From CALVUJ01 sp045128835 (lineage in GTDB: Bacteria > Bacillota_I > Bacilli_A > RFN20 > DUOF01): a DNA stretch of 26,251 bases. Of the stretch, positions 7,218 to 15,540 are shown one piece after another. The number at the start of each line of letters is the position of its first letter. The first letter of the stretch is position 1. The position numbers were made by a program, and so were the translations under genes. The notes under the pieces are model-generated. The model had not been told where the DNA came from. It did not search any database and saw nothing but the letters and a program-made list of their open reading frames with translations. The stretch spans positions 1 through 26,251 of the forward strand of contig JBGVRX010000014.1 in the NCBI GenBank assembly GCA_045128835.1, given 5' to 3'.

Positions 7218-7832
7218 TCAATCACCATTAATATTTTTTGTTTTTATTCTTTTTTTATACATTTTATAAGCAAAAAACGAAAATATAATTATTAACAAAA
7301 TTAAAAATATAACATATTTATAACTCTTATAATTCTCACTAATAACATTCCAATTACTAGCTAAAAGATATCCTCCTCCAATTAGAGCAAAATTCCATAT
7401 CGCTATCCCTAATATCGAATAAAAAGAATATCTAAACAAGCTTTGTTTAAACATGCCTGCAAAAAACGAAACATATGTTCTAAAAAGAGGAATTACTCTA
7501 CCAATCATAACCGATAAATTTCCATTTTTATAAAAAAAATTATATGTCGCATCTAATCCTTTTTTCCAAGACGGAAACTTATTATATATCTTATTAAATA
7601 CGACACTTCCTCCATAATAACCAACAAAGTAGCAAATTAGAGAACCTAAATATCCAATTATGACACTAAGAGATATTACTGCAAGTAAGTTATAATCATT
7701 AGAGTCCGTAACATAACCAAGGAAAGGAAGTAATATCTCACTCGGTAGAGGCAAACAAGCATATTCTAAAAGCACAAGTATAAATAAAACTAAAATTCCA
7801 TATTTATTAAATAAAGATAAAACAACCTGCAT
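7218..7832 (-). CDS. DedA family membrane protein
   Basis: About 204 residues from the chosen start. DedA/VTT-type proteins are integral membrane proteins; several act as undecaprenyl-phosphate or phospholipid flippases and in membrane homeostasis. The sequence shows the re-entrant loop after the first helix (EYACLPLPSEILLPFLG), a small-residue helix with GYLGSLICYFVGYYGG, the family's second re-entrant segment with GRVIPLFRTYVSFFAG, and two C-terminal helices. The frame can start at GTG 7841, but AAAGGTGA sits 5 nt before the ATG at 7832, which I prefer. First gene of a coupled unit with a 65-residue protein and a lipoprotein. Confidence 0.88.
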   Translation of the reverse strand: MQVVLSLFNKYGILVLFILVLLEYACLPLPSEILLPFLGYVTDSNDYNLLAVISLSVIIGYLGSLICYFVGYYGGSVVFNKIYNKFPSWKKGLDATYNFFYKNGNLSVMIGRVIPLFRTYVSFFAGMFKQSLFRYSFYSILGIAIWNFALIGGGYLLASNWNVISENYKSYKYVIFLILLIIIFSFFAYKMYKKRIKTKNINGD

Positions 7833-7906
7833 AAGAATCACCTTTTAAATTATATTTATCAAAGTTGAAACCTATACTAAAAAATTATTCGTTACAAATA
7901 AAAACT

Positions 7907-7933
7907 CATCCTTAATATATTATTGAAAGGATG
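7907..7933 (+). promoter_or_regulatory. Inverted repeat covering the ribosome-binding site of the exported-protein gene
   Basis: CATCCTT (7907-7913) and AAGGATG (7927-7933) are perfect complements with a 13-nt loop. The 3' arm contains the AAAGGA ribosome site of the ATG at 7941, so folding of the mRNA would hide it. Confidence 0.45.
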
Positions 7934-7940
7934 ATATATT

Positions 7941-9509
7941 ATGAAAAAATTTATTTACACACTTATATTCGCTTTATTTTTTATATTACTTAATGTGGTA
8001 AAAATAAGTGCCGAAACTGGAACATGCATTATTACTCAACAAAATTTAATTTATGAAGTACAAACCCCATTCTATTGGTACCACGCAACCTATGAGAACT
8101 TATACAACGATGCGATGGTAGCAACAGAAAACTACTATCACACTTATTCTCTAATAGAAGGCAAAAATGGTTGTGAAAGAATTACAGGAAACGCTCCAAC
8201 TTATGAAAGAGGAATAAATAAAAACAGTTTAAGCAGTAGAACAACTAGTTACTATTACAATAACGAATTATTAGCAGATAGCAAACAAATATATACTGGA
8301 GCAAGAAATCTATTCAAAATTCCCACTTTACTAAATAAAGATGGATTTGAAATAACAGCAACTTACATCTCTTTAGATGAATTACCTCCAATAATTGCTA
8401 CAGATGAAACAAACGCCATAATAATAGCTAAAGTAAAAGAAAAGATTTCTATTGCTTCTATACAATCAAAAATAACGGCCTATGATGAAGTGGATGGAGT
8501 AATTGAAGTAGAAGTTTTTGAAGATAATTATTCTTCTAATTACGCCACATTAGGAACATATTCAATTATATTTTCTGCAACAGACAAAAGTGGTAACATA
8601 GCAAAACTAACAATAAATATCAAAGTCATTGATTCTACTTCCCCTATAATAACTGGACAATCTTCTTTAATCAGTTACATGTCTAACCCACTAACCACAG
8701 AACAAATAAAAAATGTTCTTACAATAACAGACAATTATGATACAAACCTAAAAAATTTAATAATAAAAACAGATAACTATTCTTCTAATAAAACTAATGA
8801 AGGAACTTTTGACATTTCTTTTATAACTTATGATAATTCAAATAACGAAAGTAAACCTTTTGTAGTCTCTATAAAAATAGTAGATGATATCGCGCCTATT
8901 ATAAGTGGGAATTCTTCATATTCAATAAATGTTAAAACTTTACTTGATATAGAAACTATACTATCTCAATTAACAATAACTGACAATATAGATTCTTCTC
9001 CTACTTATGAAATAACCGCAGATACATACTCTAGCAATTATTATAAAGTAGGAATATATCAAGTAACTGTAGTTGCAACAGATAAAAACAATAACACTTC
9101 CCTTCCTTTTATTTTAAATATTGTCACAGAAGACATCGATGAACCAATCTTTTATATAAGCCAAAAGTTTATTGGCGTAAATTCATCATTTGAAGTTCCT
9201 GTTGAAGAACTAATAACAATTGTTAATGAGTTAAATAATATAGAAAGTGAGCAAGTTATCCACACTTCAATTTTAGAAAATACTTACAGTGATAACTTTT
9301 CTACACCTGGAACATATACTTTAAAAATAAAATATGAATACGAAAATAGAGAAGAATTAATCATAGAATCAAATGTTGTTGTATCTAACTATATTGAACA
9401 AAATAAAAACACCCCAAAGAAAACTCTTTGGAGTGTAATTAAAGATTTTATTTTAAAAATATGGAATTACATTAAGCAAATTTTCATCTTTTTTAAAAAA
9501 TTAATCTAA
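7941..9509 (+). CDS. Exported protein with four DUF5011-like Ig domains
   Basis: 522 residues. A signal peptide (about 1-24, hydrophobic 4-20, SA/E junction) is followed by a Tyr-rich N-terminal region (25-145) with two Cys at 29 and 78. Four units of about 83 residues follow, at roughly 146-231, 232-315, 316-399 and 400-482. The units carry the D-NYSSN-x-GTY pattern and D-x-x-x-P-I boundaries typical of DUF5011/Ig-like surface domains, and three of them have an A-T-D-K/F-x-T-Y-D type strand. The C-terminus (about 495-522) is a hydrophobic and Lys-rich tail that may bind or cross the membrane. No LPxTG-type sorting signal is present. AAAGGA is 9 nt before the ATG. The 3' end overlaps eno by 9 bp, convergently. 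Likely a surface protein, partner unknown. Confidence 0.85.
   Translation: MKKFIYTLIFALFFILLNVVKISAETGTCIITQQNLIYEVQTPFYWYHATYENLYNDAMVATENYYHTYSLIEGKNGCERITGNAPTYERGINKNSLSSRTTSYYYNNELLADSKQIYTGARNLFKIPTLLNKDGFEITATYISLDELPPIIATDETNAIIIAKVKEKISIASIQSKITAYDEVDGVIEVEVFEDNYSSNYATLGTYSIIFSATDKSGNIAKLTINIKVIDSTSPIITGQSSLISYMSNPLTTEQIKNVLTITDNYDTNLKNLIIKTDNYSSNKTNEGTFDISFITYDNSNNESKPFVVSIKIVDDIAPIISGNSSYSINVKTLLDIETILSQLTITDNIDSSPTYEITADTYSSNYYKVGIYQVTVVATDKNNNTSLPFILNIVTEDIDEPIFYISQKFIGVNSSFEVPVEELITIVNELNNIESEQVIHTSILENTYSDNFSTPGTYTLKIKYEYENREELIIESNVVVSNYIEQNKNTPKKTLWSVIKDFILKIWNYIKQIFIFFKKLI
9401..9435 (-). terminator. Glycolytic operon terminator, inside the convergent gene
   Basis: On the minus strand, 66 nt past the eno stop, CACTCCAAAG (9435-9426) pairs with CTTTGGGGTG (9419-9410) with one G-T wobble, a 6-nt loop and then TTTTTATTT. 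On the plus strand the same bases encode residues 490-499 of the exported protein. Confidence 0.75.
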
Positions 9510-10784
9510 ATTATAGAATGCATTTATACCAGCATATTTAGCTGCTGCTTCTAATTCTTCTTCGATTCTTAATAATTCATTATACTTAGCAATTCTATCT
9601 GTTCTAGCAAGAGAACCGGTTTTGATTTGTCCGGCATTGAAAGCTACTGCTACATGAGAAATTGTTGTATCTTCACTTTCTCCTGATCTATGAGAAACAA
9701 CTGGAGTATATCCTGCTTTTTTAGCCATTTCCATTGCATCAAAAGTTTCAGTAAGAGTACCGATTTGATTTAACTTAATAAGAATTGAGTTAGCAATACC
9801 CTTTTTGATACCTTCACTTAAAATTGCTGGATTAGTAACGAATAAATCATCACCAACGATTTGAACTCTATCACCTAATAATTCAGTTAATAGTTTCCAT
9901 CCATCCCAGTCGAATTGATCCAATCCATCTTCAATAGATATGATTGGATATTTTTTTACTAAATAATCATAGTATTCTACTAATTCAGATGCCATTAATT
10001 GTTTTCCATCAACTTTATATGTATTAGTTGCAGAATCATATAATTCACTTGCAGCAACGTCTAATGCTAATTTAACATCAGTTCCAGGAGTATATCCTGC
10101 TCTTGTAATTGCTTCCATGATGCATTTTAATGCTTCTTCATTATTTTCTAATTTAGGAGCAAATCCTCCTTCATCACCAACAGCTGTTGATAAACCTTTT
10201 TCTTTAAGAACGTTCTTTAAGTTATGATATACTTCAGCACCCATTCTTAATGCTTCTCTAAATGTAGGAGCACCAACAGGCATAATCATAAACTCTTGAA
10301 TATCTGTACAGAAGTTAGCATGTGCTCCACCATTCATGATATTCATCATTGGAGTTGGAAGAGTTTTTGCGTTAAATCCACCCAAGTATCTATATAAAGA
10401 TAAATTATAGAAGTTAGCTGCAGCGTGTGCACAAGCTAATGAAACACCTAAAATGGCATTAGCACCTAATTTAGATTTATTAGGAGTTCCATCTAATTCG
10501 ATCATAGCTTTATCAATTGCAACTTGATCATCAACTAACATTCCTACGATATGTGGAGCAATGATGTCATTAACATTTTTAACTGCTTTTAATACACCTT
10601 TACCCATATATCTAGACTTATCGCCATCTCTTAATTCTAATGCTTCTTTTTCACCAGTTGAAGCACCACTTGGAACGATTGCTTTACCCCAAGCTCCTGA
10701 AACTGTAACAACCTCAACTTCTACAGTTGGGTTTCCTCTAGAGTCTAAAACTTCTCTAGCAAAAATACCTTTAATTTGTGACAT
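9501..10784 (-). CDS. eno: Enolase (phosphopyruvate hydratase)
   Basis: 427 residues, full length. Converts 2-phosphoglycerate to phosphoenolpyruvate in the cytoplasm with Mg2+. Family signatures are all present: IFAREVLDSRGNPTVEVE at the N-terminus, the GDEGGFAP loop, metal-binding IEDGLDQFDWDGW and VGDDLFVTN, the KLNQIGTLTE segment with the catalytic Lys, and the SHRSGESEDTTI motif. Its ATG overlaps the gpmI stop by one base (TAATG), with a GGGGG ribosome site inside gpmI. It is the last gene of the gap-pgk-tpiA-gpmI-eno operon; its terminator lies within the convergent exported-protein gene. Confidence 0.98.
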   Translation of the reverse strand: MSQIKGIFAREVLDSRGNPTVEVEVVTVSGAWGKAIVPSGASTGEKEALELRDGDKSRYMGKGVLKAVKNVNDIIAPHIVGMLVDDQVAIDKAMIELDGTPNKSKLGANAILGVSLACAHAAANFYNLSLYRYLGGFNAKTLPTPMMNIMNGGAHANFCTDIQEFMIMPVGAPTFREALRMGAEVYHNLKNVLKEKGLSTAVGDEGGFAPKLENNEEALKCIMEAITRAGYTPGTDVKLALDVAASELYDSATNTYKVDGKQLMASELVEYYDYLVKKYPIISIEDGLDQFDWDGWKLLTELLGDRVQIVGDDLFVTNPAILSEGIKKGIANSILIKLNQIGTLTETFDAMEMAKKAGYTPVVSHRSGESEDTTISHVAVAFNAGQIKTGSLARTDRIAKYNELLRIEEELEAAAKYAGINAFYNLD

Positions 10785-12358
10785 TATTTTTCCCCCTTTT
10801 CTATAATTAGATTTTCTCCTGTCATGTCTTCAGGTTTATTTTCTCCTAAAACATATAAAATTGTTGGAGCTATATCTGCAAGTTTTCCTTTTTCTTTTAA
10901 GGCATAGGTTTTATCTGTAACAATAAATGGAACGGGGCTTGTAGTGTGACTACTAACCAAATTATTTTCCAAATCATATACAATATCAGCATTACCGTGA
11001 TCGGCAGTAACTAACATAACTCCTCCAACCTTTTTATTAGCTTCATAAACTCTACCAACACATTCATCAACAACTTCAACAGCTTTTACCACACTATCCC
11101 AAACAGCAGTATGTCCAACCATATCACAGTTAGCAAAGTTTACAATGATAACATCATATTTTTCACTTTCTATAGCTTCAACTAATTTATCGCATACTTC
11201 ATAAGCAGACATTTCTGGTTTCAAGTCGTATGTAGCAACTTTAGGTGAATTAATTAATATTCGATCACAATTATTAAGTTGTGCTCTTTCTACACCATCA
11301 TAATTTTTCGTTCCATCAAAAAAGAATGTTACATGGGCATATTTTTCTGTTTCTGCAATTCTTAATTGCTTGTAATTTTTATTAGCTAAATATTCACCAA
11401 GAATATTATTTAATTCATCTAATTTAAAGGCAATATCTCCTTTTACTGATTCACTATATTTCATCATGCAAACATAACAAATATTTTCTAATTTTGTTTC
11501 TACATTTACCTTATCAGCAATCTCCTCCACGTTTGTGATCATTGTTGATATTTCAATCGCTCTATCTGGTCTAAAATTCATAAAAATAATTGAATCATTA
11601 TTTTTTATTCCTTCTGTTAAATTTTTATTATATGCAGGCATTACAAATTCATCTGAACTATCCCATCCATCTTGTTTTAATCTTGCATATTCAGATTCAA
11701 CATATTCTACTGGAGAATCAAAAGAATTACCTTTTAAATCAACCATTGCTTGATAAGACTTATAAACCCTTTCATAATTTTTATCTCTATCCATCGCGTA
11801 GTATCTACCAGAAATAGAGGCTATTACTCCTAAATTTAACTCTTTAATCTTTTCTTCAACAACCTTAAAATACTTACTAGAACTTTGTGGAGCAACATCT
11901 CTACCATCTAAGAACATATGCAAATACAAGTTTTGAACATTTTCTTTTTTTGCCATATCCATCATCGCTAATAAATGATTAATATGTGAGTGAACCCCAC
12001 CATCACTTAGCAAACAAAATACATGCAATGTTGAATTATTAGTTTTTGAATGATTAATAGCATTTAGCAATTTTTCATTTTCAAAAAAAGTTCCTTCTTT
12101 AATCTTTTTGTTTATTAACGACAAAGACTGGTAGACTACTCTACCAGCCCCTATGTTCATATGTCCAACTTCACTGTTCCCCATTTGGCCCTCAGGTAAA
12201 CCAACTTGTTCACCACTTGCCTCTAATAAAATATTTGGGTATTCTCTTTTTAAATAATCAAGATTAGGAGTATGAGCTTGTTTGATGGCGTTTCCGTATA
12301 CAACTTCATCTCTTATTCCAAAACCATCCATTATACATAGAACAACTTTTTTTCCCAT
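10784..12358 (-). CDS. gpmI: 2,3-Bisphosphoglycerate-independent phosphoglycerate mutase
   Basis: 524 residues, somewhat longer than the usual ~510. Interconverts 3- and 2-phosphoglycerate using two Mn2+ ions. Metal ligand Asp11 is in the IMDGFG motif and the phosphorylated nucleophile is Ser62 in GQMGNSEVGHMNIGAGR. The DGRD motif and the C-terminal metal site TADHGNAD are also seen. It is a member of the alkaline phosphatase superfamily. It starts 14 bp after tpiA and overlaps eno by one base, so it belongs to the same transcript. Confidence 0.97.
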   Translation of the reverse strand: MGKKVVLCIMDGFGIRDEVVYGNAIKQAHTPNLDYLKREYPNILLEASGEQVGLPEGQMGNSEVGHMNIGAGRVVYQSLSLINKKIKEGTFFENEKLLNAINHSKTNNSTLHVFCLLSDGGVHSHINHLLAMMDMAKKENVQNLYLHMFLDGRDVAPQSSSKYFKVVEEKIKELNLGVIASISGRYYAMDRDKNYERVYKSYQAMVDLKGNSFDSPVEYVESEYARLKQDGWDSSDEFVMPAYNKNLTEGIKNNDSIIFMNFRPDRAIEISTMITNVEEIADKVNVETKLENICYVCMMKYSESVKGDIAFKLDELNNILGEYLANKNYKQLRIAETEKYAHVTFFFDGTKNYDGVERAQLNNCDRILINSPKVATYDLKPEMSAYEVCDKLVEAIESEKYDVIIVNFANCDMVGHTAVWDSVVKAVEVVDECVGRVYEANKKVGGVMLVTADHGNADIVYDLENNLVSSHTTSPVPFIVTDKTYALKEKGKLADIAPTILYVLGENKPEDMTGENLIIEKGEK

Positions 12359-12372
12359 ACTCTCACCTCAAT

Positions 12373-13131
12373 CTACTCTAACAAATTATCTATCATTTCA
12401 ATAAATGAATCAGCTTTTAATGATGCTCCTCCAACTAATGCGCCATCAATGTTTTCATCATCAACATATTCTTTAACATTATTTGGTTTTACAGATCCAC
12501 CATATAACACATAAACAGATTCACCAACATCTTTACCATATTTATCACTAATAACATCTGTTATATATCCACAAACCTCACTAGCAATTTCCTTTGTAGC
12601 ATTCTTACCGGTTCCTATTGACCATACTGGTTCATAGGCAATAGTTAAACGAGAAATATATTCTTTAGATAAACCTGCAATTCCTTCTAAAACTTGCTTT
12701 TTTACAACTTCTTTAGTTTTACCTTTCTCATACTCTGCAAGAGTTTCTCCTACACAATATAAAGAGTTAAAACCGTGTTTTTCTAATGCTTTCATTTTCT
12801 TGTTACAAGTTTCATTTGTCTCACCAAAATATTGTCTTCTTTCGCTGTGACCAACTAAACTAGCAGTAACTCCGATTTCTTCTAACATAACAGGACTAAC
12901 TTCACCAGTAAAAGCTCCGTTATCTTCAAAATGAACATTTTGAGCAAATGTAATAATTCCTGTACCTAATTTTTTTAAAATCGGTAAGCATATAAATGAA
13001 GGTGCAATACCAACGATAATTTCTTCTTTTGCAACTTCTATTGCTTTATTATTAACTTTTGAAACAAAATCTATCGTTTCTGCAATAGTTTTGTTCATCT
13101 TCCAGTTTCCAACAAGTATTTTTCTTTTCAT
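12373..13131 (-). CDS. tpiA: Triosephosphate isomerase
   Basis: 252 residues, full length. Interconverts dihydroxyacetone phosphate and glyceraldehyde 3-phosphate. The catalytic residues fall at textbook positions: Asn9 and Lys11 in GNWKMN, His95 in GHSERR, Glu167 in AYEPVWSIGTG, and the phosphate-binding LYGGSVKPNN and ALVGGASL loops. Alanine is more usual than Ser in the AYEPVW-x-IGTG motif. Ten bp separate it from pgk and 14 bp from gpmI, so it is internal to the operon. Confidence 0.98.
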   Translation of the reverse strand: MKRKILVGNWKMNKTIAETIDFVSKVNNKAIEVAKEEIIVGIAPSFICLPILKKLGTGIITFAQNVHFEDNGAFTGEVSPVMLEEIGVTASLVGHSERRQYFGETNETCNKKMKALEKHGFNSLYCVGETLAEYEKGKTKEVVKKQVLEGIAGLSKEYISRLTIAYEPVWSIGTGKNATKEIASEVCGYITDVISDKYGKDVGESVYVLYGGSVKPNNVKEYVDDENIDGALVGGASLKADSFIEMIDNLLE

Positions 13132-13141
13132 AAAAATCTCC

Positions 13142-14350
13142 TTATTTATCTTGAATTATTTCGATTCCAGGTAAAACACCATCGTTTTCAATCATTTCTA
13201 GTGAAGCTCCTCCACCAGTTGAAACGTGACTAAACTTATCTTTAAAGCCTAATTGTTTAGCAGCAGAAGCACTATCTCCTCCACCAATAACACTAAATGC
13301 TTTCTTTAAATTAGCAATGCTTTCGCAAACTTTCTTTGTTCCTTCTGCATACATTTCTTTTTCAAAAACTCCCATAGGACCATTCCAGAAAACAACTTTA
13401 GCATTTGCCAATTCACTATCATAATAAGCTCTTGTCTTTGGACCTATATCAAATCCATAGAAAGTAAGAGGTATATTTTCATTAATTGTAGGAATGCTTT
13501 CATCACTTTCCATATCAAAAGACACGATGTGGTCTATTGGTAAAATGATTTTGTTCTTACCCTTAGTTAAACACTTTTTAGCAAAACTAATTTGCTCATC
13601 TTCTACTAAAGACTTTCCTACTTCAACACCTTTAGCTTTTAGGAATGTATAAGCCATAGCTCCACCGATAATAATCTTATCAGCCTTATTTAATAATCCT
13701 TCGATAACGTTAATCTTATCACTAACTTTTGCACCACCAAGAACAGCTACATAAGGATGTTCTTTAGCTTCAACACATTTAGTTAAAGATTCAATTTCTT
13801 TTTCCATTAAGAAACCAATTGCAGTTTCTTTTCCTTCTTTATTTAAAAGTTCAGGAACACCATATGTTGAAGAGTGAGCTCTGTGTGCACTACCAAATGC
13901 ATCCATAACGAACACATCAATATTTTTAGCCATCTTTTTAGATAACTCGGCATCATTTTTACTTTCACCTTTTTCATATCTAGTGTTTTGAAGAAGCATA
14001 ACTTCACCATTTTTTAGTGATTTAAGTGTACTATCAACTTTTGCACCATATACTTCATCAACATATTTAATTTCTTGTCCTAACAATTTTTCTAAAGTTG
14101 AAACAACAAATTTCATATCATTTTTCTTTTTATTTTCTTCACATTTTACAGGATCTTTATGATCTACTTTACCTAAATGTGAACATAATACAACTTTTGC
14201 ACCTTTTTCAACTAAATATTTAATTGTAGGAATAGCTTCCTTTACACGGTTATCATCTTTAACAACGCCATCTTTTAAAGGAACATTAAAATCTACTCTT
14301 ACAAGAACTTTCTTTCCTTTTAATTCAATATCTTTAATTGTCTTTTTCAT
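13142..14350 (-). CDS. pgk: Phosphoglycerate kinase
   Basis: 402 residues, full length. Makes ATP from 1,3-bisphosphoglycerate and ADP. Signatures: KKVLVRVDFNVPL near the N-terminus, the CSHLGK loop, QNTRYEKGE, the DAFGSAHRAHSS segment, the ATP-side AVLGGAKVSDKI, the FWNGPMGVFE loop and the C-terminal GGGDSASA with STGGGASLE. AAGAAAGGAAT precedes the ATG. A 41-bp gap with a small hairpin separates it from gap. Confidence 0.98.
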   Translation of the reverse strand: MKKTIKDIELKGKKVLVRVDFNVPLKDGVVKDDNRVKEAIPTIKYLVEKGAKVVLCSHLGKVDHKDPVKCEENKKKNDMKFVVSTLEKLLGQEIKYVDEVYGAKVDSTLKSLKNGEVMLLQNTRYEKGESKNDAELSKKMAKNIDVFVMDAFGSAHRAHSSTYGVPELLNKEGKETAIGFLMEKEIESLTKCVEAKEHPYVAVLGGAKVSDKINVIEGLLNKADKIIIGGAMAYTFLKAKGVEVGKSLVEDEQISFAKKCLTKGKNKIILPIDHIVSFDMESDESIPTINENIPLTFYGFDIGPKTRAYYDSELANAKVVFWNGPMGVFEKEMYAEGTKKVCESIANLKKAFSVIGGGDSASAAKQLGFKDKFSHVSTGGGASLEMIENDGVLPGIEIIQDK

Positions 14351-14368
14351 CGATTAATTCCTTTCTTA

Positions 14369-14387
14369 TGAAAGAGTACTACTTTCA
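14369..14387 (-). promoter_or_regulatory. Small intercistronic hairpin between gap and pgk
   Basis: Minus-strand TGAAAG (14387-14382), 7-nt loop, CTTTCA (14374-14369). There is no T tract, so it is not a terminator; it could mark an mRNA processing or stability site. Confidence 0.3.
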
Positions 14388-14391
14388 ATTA

Positions 14392-15417
14392 TTATTTAAG
14401 AACTTCAGCTAATTTTTTAGCAATACGCATGAATTGGCAAGTATAAGAATACTCGTTATCATACCAAGCAACTAATTTTACATATTGCTTTCCTTCTGGT
14501 AATTCTAAAACAACTGTTTGTGTAGCATCAAATAAAGAACCATTATCGATACCAATAATATCACTTGAAACAACTTGGTCTTCTGTATAACCTAAAACAT
14601 CTTTTAAGTATGTTTCACTAGCTTCTTTCATTGCTTCATTAATCATTTCTTTTGTTACGTTTGTTTTTAAAGTTAAAGTTAAATCTACTAAAGAACCATC
14701 GATTACTGGAACACGAAGAGCTCCACCTTGTAATTTTCCTTTCATTGAAGGTAAAACTAAGTGTAATGCTTTTGCAGCTCCTGTGCTTGTAGGAACGATG
14801 TTTGCAGCACTTGCTCTTCCTCTTCTGAAGTCTTTTTCTTTAACTAAGTCTAATGTAGTTTGGTCATTTGTGTAAGCATGAACAGTTGTCATGAATCCAC
14901 CTTCAACACCAAATTTTTCTTCTAGAACTTTCATAACTGGAGCTAAGCAGTTAGTTGTACAGCTTGCACCAGAAATAACTGTCATATCTTTAGTTAATTC
15001 ATTATCATTTACACCATATACAAATGTAGGAGTTTCTTTATCAGCAGGAGCACTAATTACAACACCTTTAGCTCCACCAACGCTAACATGTACACCAGCA
15101 TCTTCTTTTCCTCTGAAACGACCTGTACATTCTAAAACAATCTCTGCACCGTAATCAGACCATTTAATGTTGTTAGGATCTTTTTCTCCGATAACTGGAA
15201 TCTTTCTTCCATCAAAAATTATATTTTTGTCATCTGACTCAATTGTATGTCCTTTGAATATTTTTTGTGCACTATCGTATTTTAATAAATAAGCTAAGTT
15301 TTTAGCACTAGATAAATCGTTGATAGCTACTACTTCAAATTCACCTGTATCTACTCCTCTTCTAAATGCTAGACGACCAATACGTCCAAAACCGTTAATT
15401 GCAACTTTTATTGCCAT
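14392..15417 (-). CDS. gap: Glyceraldehyde-3-phosphate dehydrogenase, NAD type
   Basis: 341 residues. Oxidises glyceraldehyde 3-phosphate to 1,3-bisphosphoglycerate. The Rossmann motif NGFGRIGR is at 8-15, and Asp34 in AINDL is the residue that selects NAD over NADP. Catalytic Cys153 is in SGASCTTNC and His180 in TTVHAYTND. The phosphate-site STGAAKA and the C-terminal WYDNEYSYT are also present. GGGGG lies 8 nt before the ATG. It is the first gene of the glycolytic operon and the one nearest the promoter. In Bacillus a CggR repressor gene precedes gapA; here there is none in front of it. Confidence 0.97.
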   Translation of the reverse strand: MAIKVAINGFGRIGRLAFRRGVDTGEFEVVAINDLSSAKNLAYLLKYDSAQKIFKGHTIESDDKNIIFDGRKIPVIGEKDPNNIKWSDYGAEIVLECTGRFRGKEDAGVHVSVGGAKGVVISAPADKETPTFVYGVNDNELTKDMTVISGASCTTNCLAPVMKVLEEKFGVEGGFMTTVHAYTNDQTTLDLVKEKDFRRGRASAANIVPTSTGAAKALHLVLPSMKGKLQGGALRVPVIDGSLVDLTLTLKTNVTKEMINEAMKEASETYLKDVLGYTEDQVVSSDIIGIDNGSLFDATQTVVLELPEGKQYVKLVAWYDNEYSYTCQFMRIAKKLAEVLK

Positions 15418-15455
15418 GTTAATTTCCCCCTTTTAATATTTTTTAACACAATTTA

Positions 15456-15484
15456 ATTATAATTCAATAATATTCCATGGTCAA
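15456..15484 (-). promoter_or_regulatory. Sigma-A promoter of the gap-pgk-tpiA-gpmI-eno operon
   Basis: Minus-strand TTGACC (15484-15479), exactly 17 nt, TATAAT (15461-15456), about 40 nt before the gap start codon. Confidence 0.85.
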
Positions 15485-15494
15485 TTATTTGACC
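15479..15494. promoter_or_regulatory. Palindrome overlapping the gap -35 box (possible operator)
   Basis: GGTCAA-TTAT-TTGACC is a perfect 6-bp inverted repeat with a 4-bp centre; one arm is the -35 hexamer. A repressor bound here would block the operon. No regulator gene is adjacent, so the protein is unknown. Confidence 0.5.
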
Positions 15495-15508
15495 CTATAA
15501 ATGAAAGC

Positions 15509-15532
15509 AAAAAAGCTACTATAAATAGTAGC
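15509..15532 (-). terminator. Intrinsic terminator of the Sel1-repeat gene
   Basis: Minus-strand GCTACTA (15532-15526), TTTA loop, TAGTAGC (15521-15515), then six T. It separates the gene from the glycolytic promoter. Confidence 0.85.
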
Positions 15533-15540
15533 CTTTTTCA

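Noticed and set aside
9408..9440. NTPKKT near the C-terminus of the exported protein as a sortase signal
   Set aside because: It does not match LPxTG or NPQTN patterns, and the tail after it is amphipathic and Lys-rich throughout instead of a hydrophobic stretch with a short basic end.
10561..12000. Plus-strand open frames antisense to eno and gpmI
   Set aside because: Shadows of strongly conserved enzymes with no ribosome site or recognisable product.
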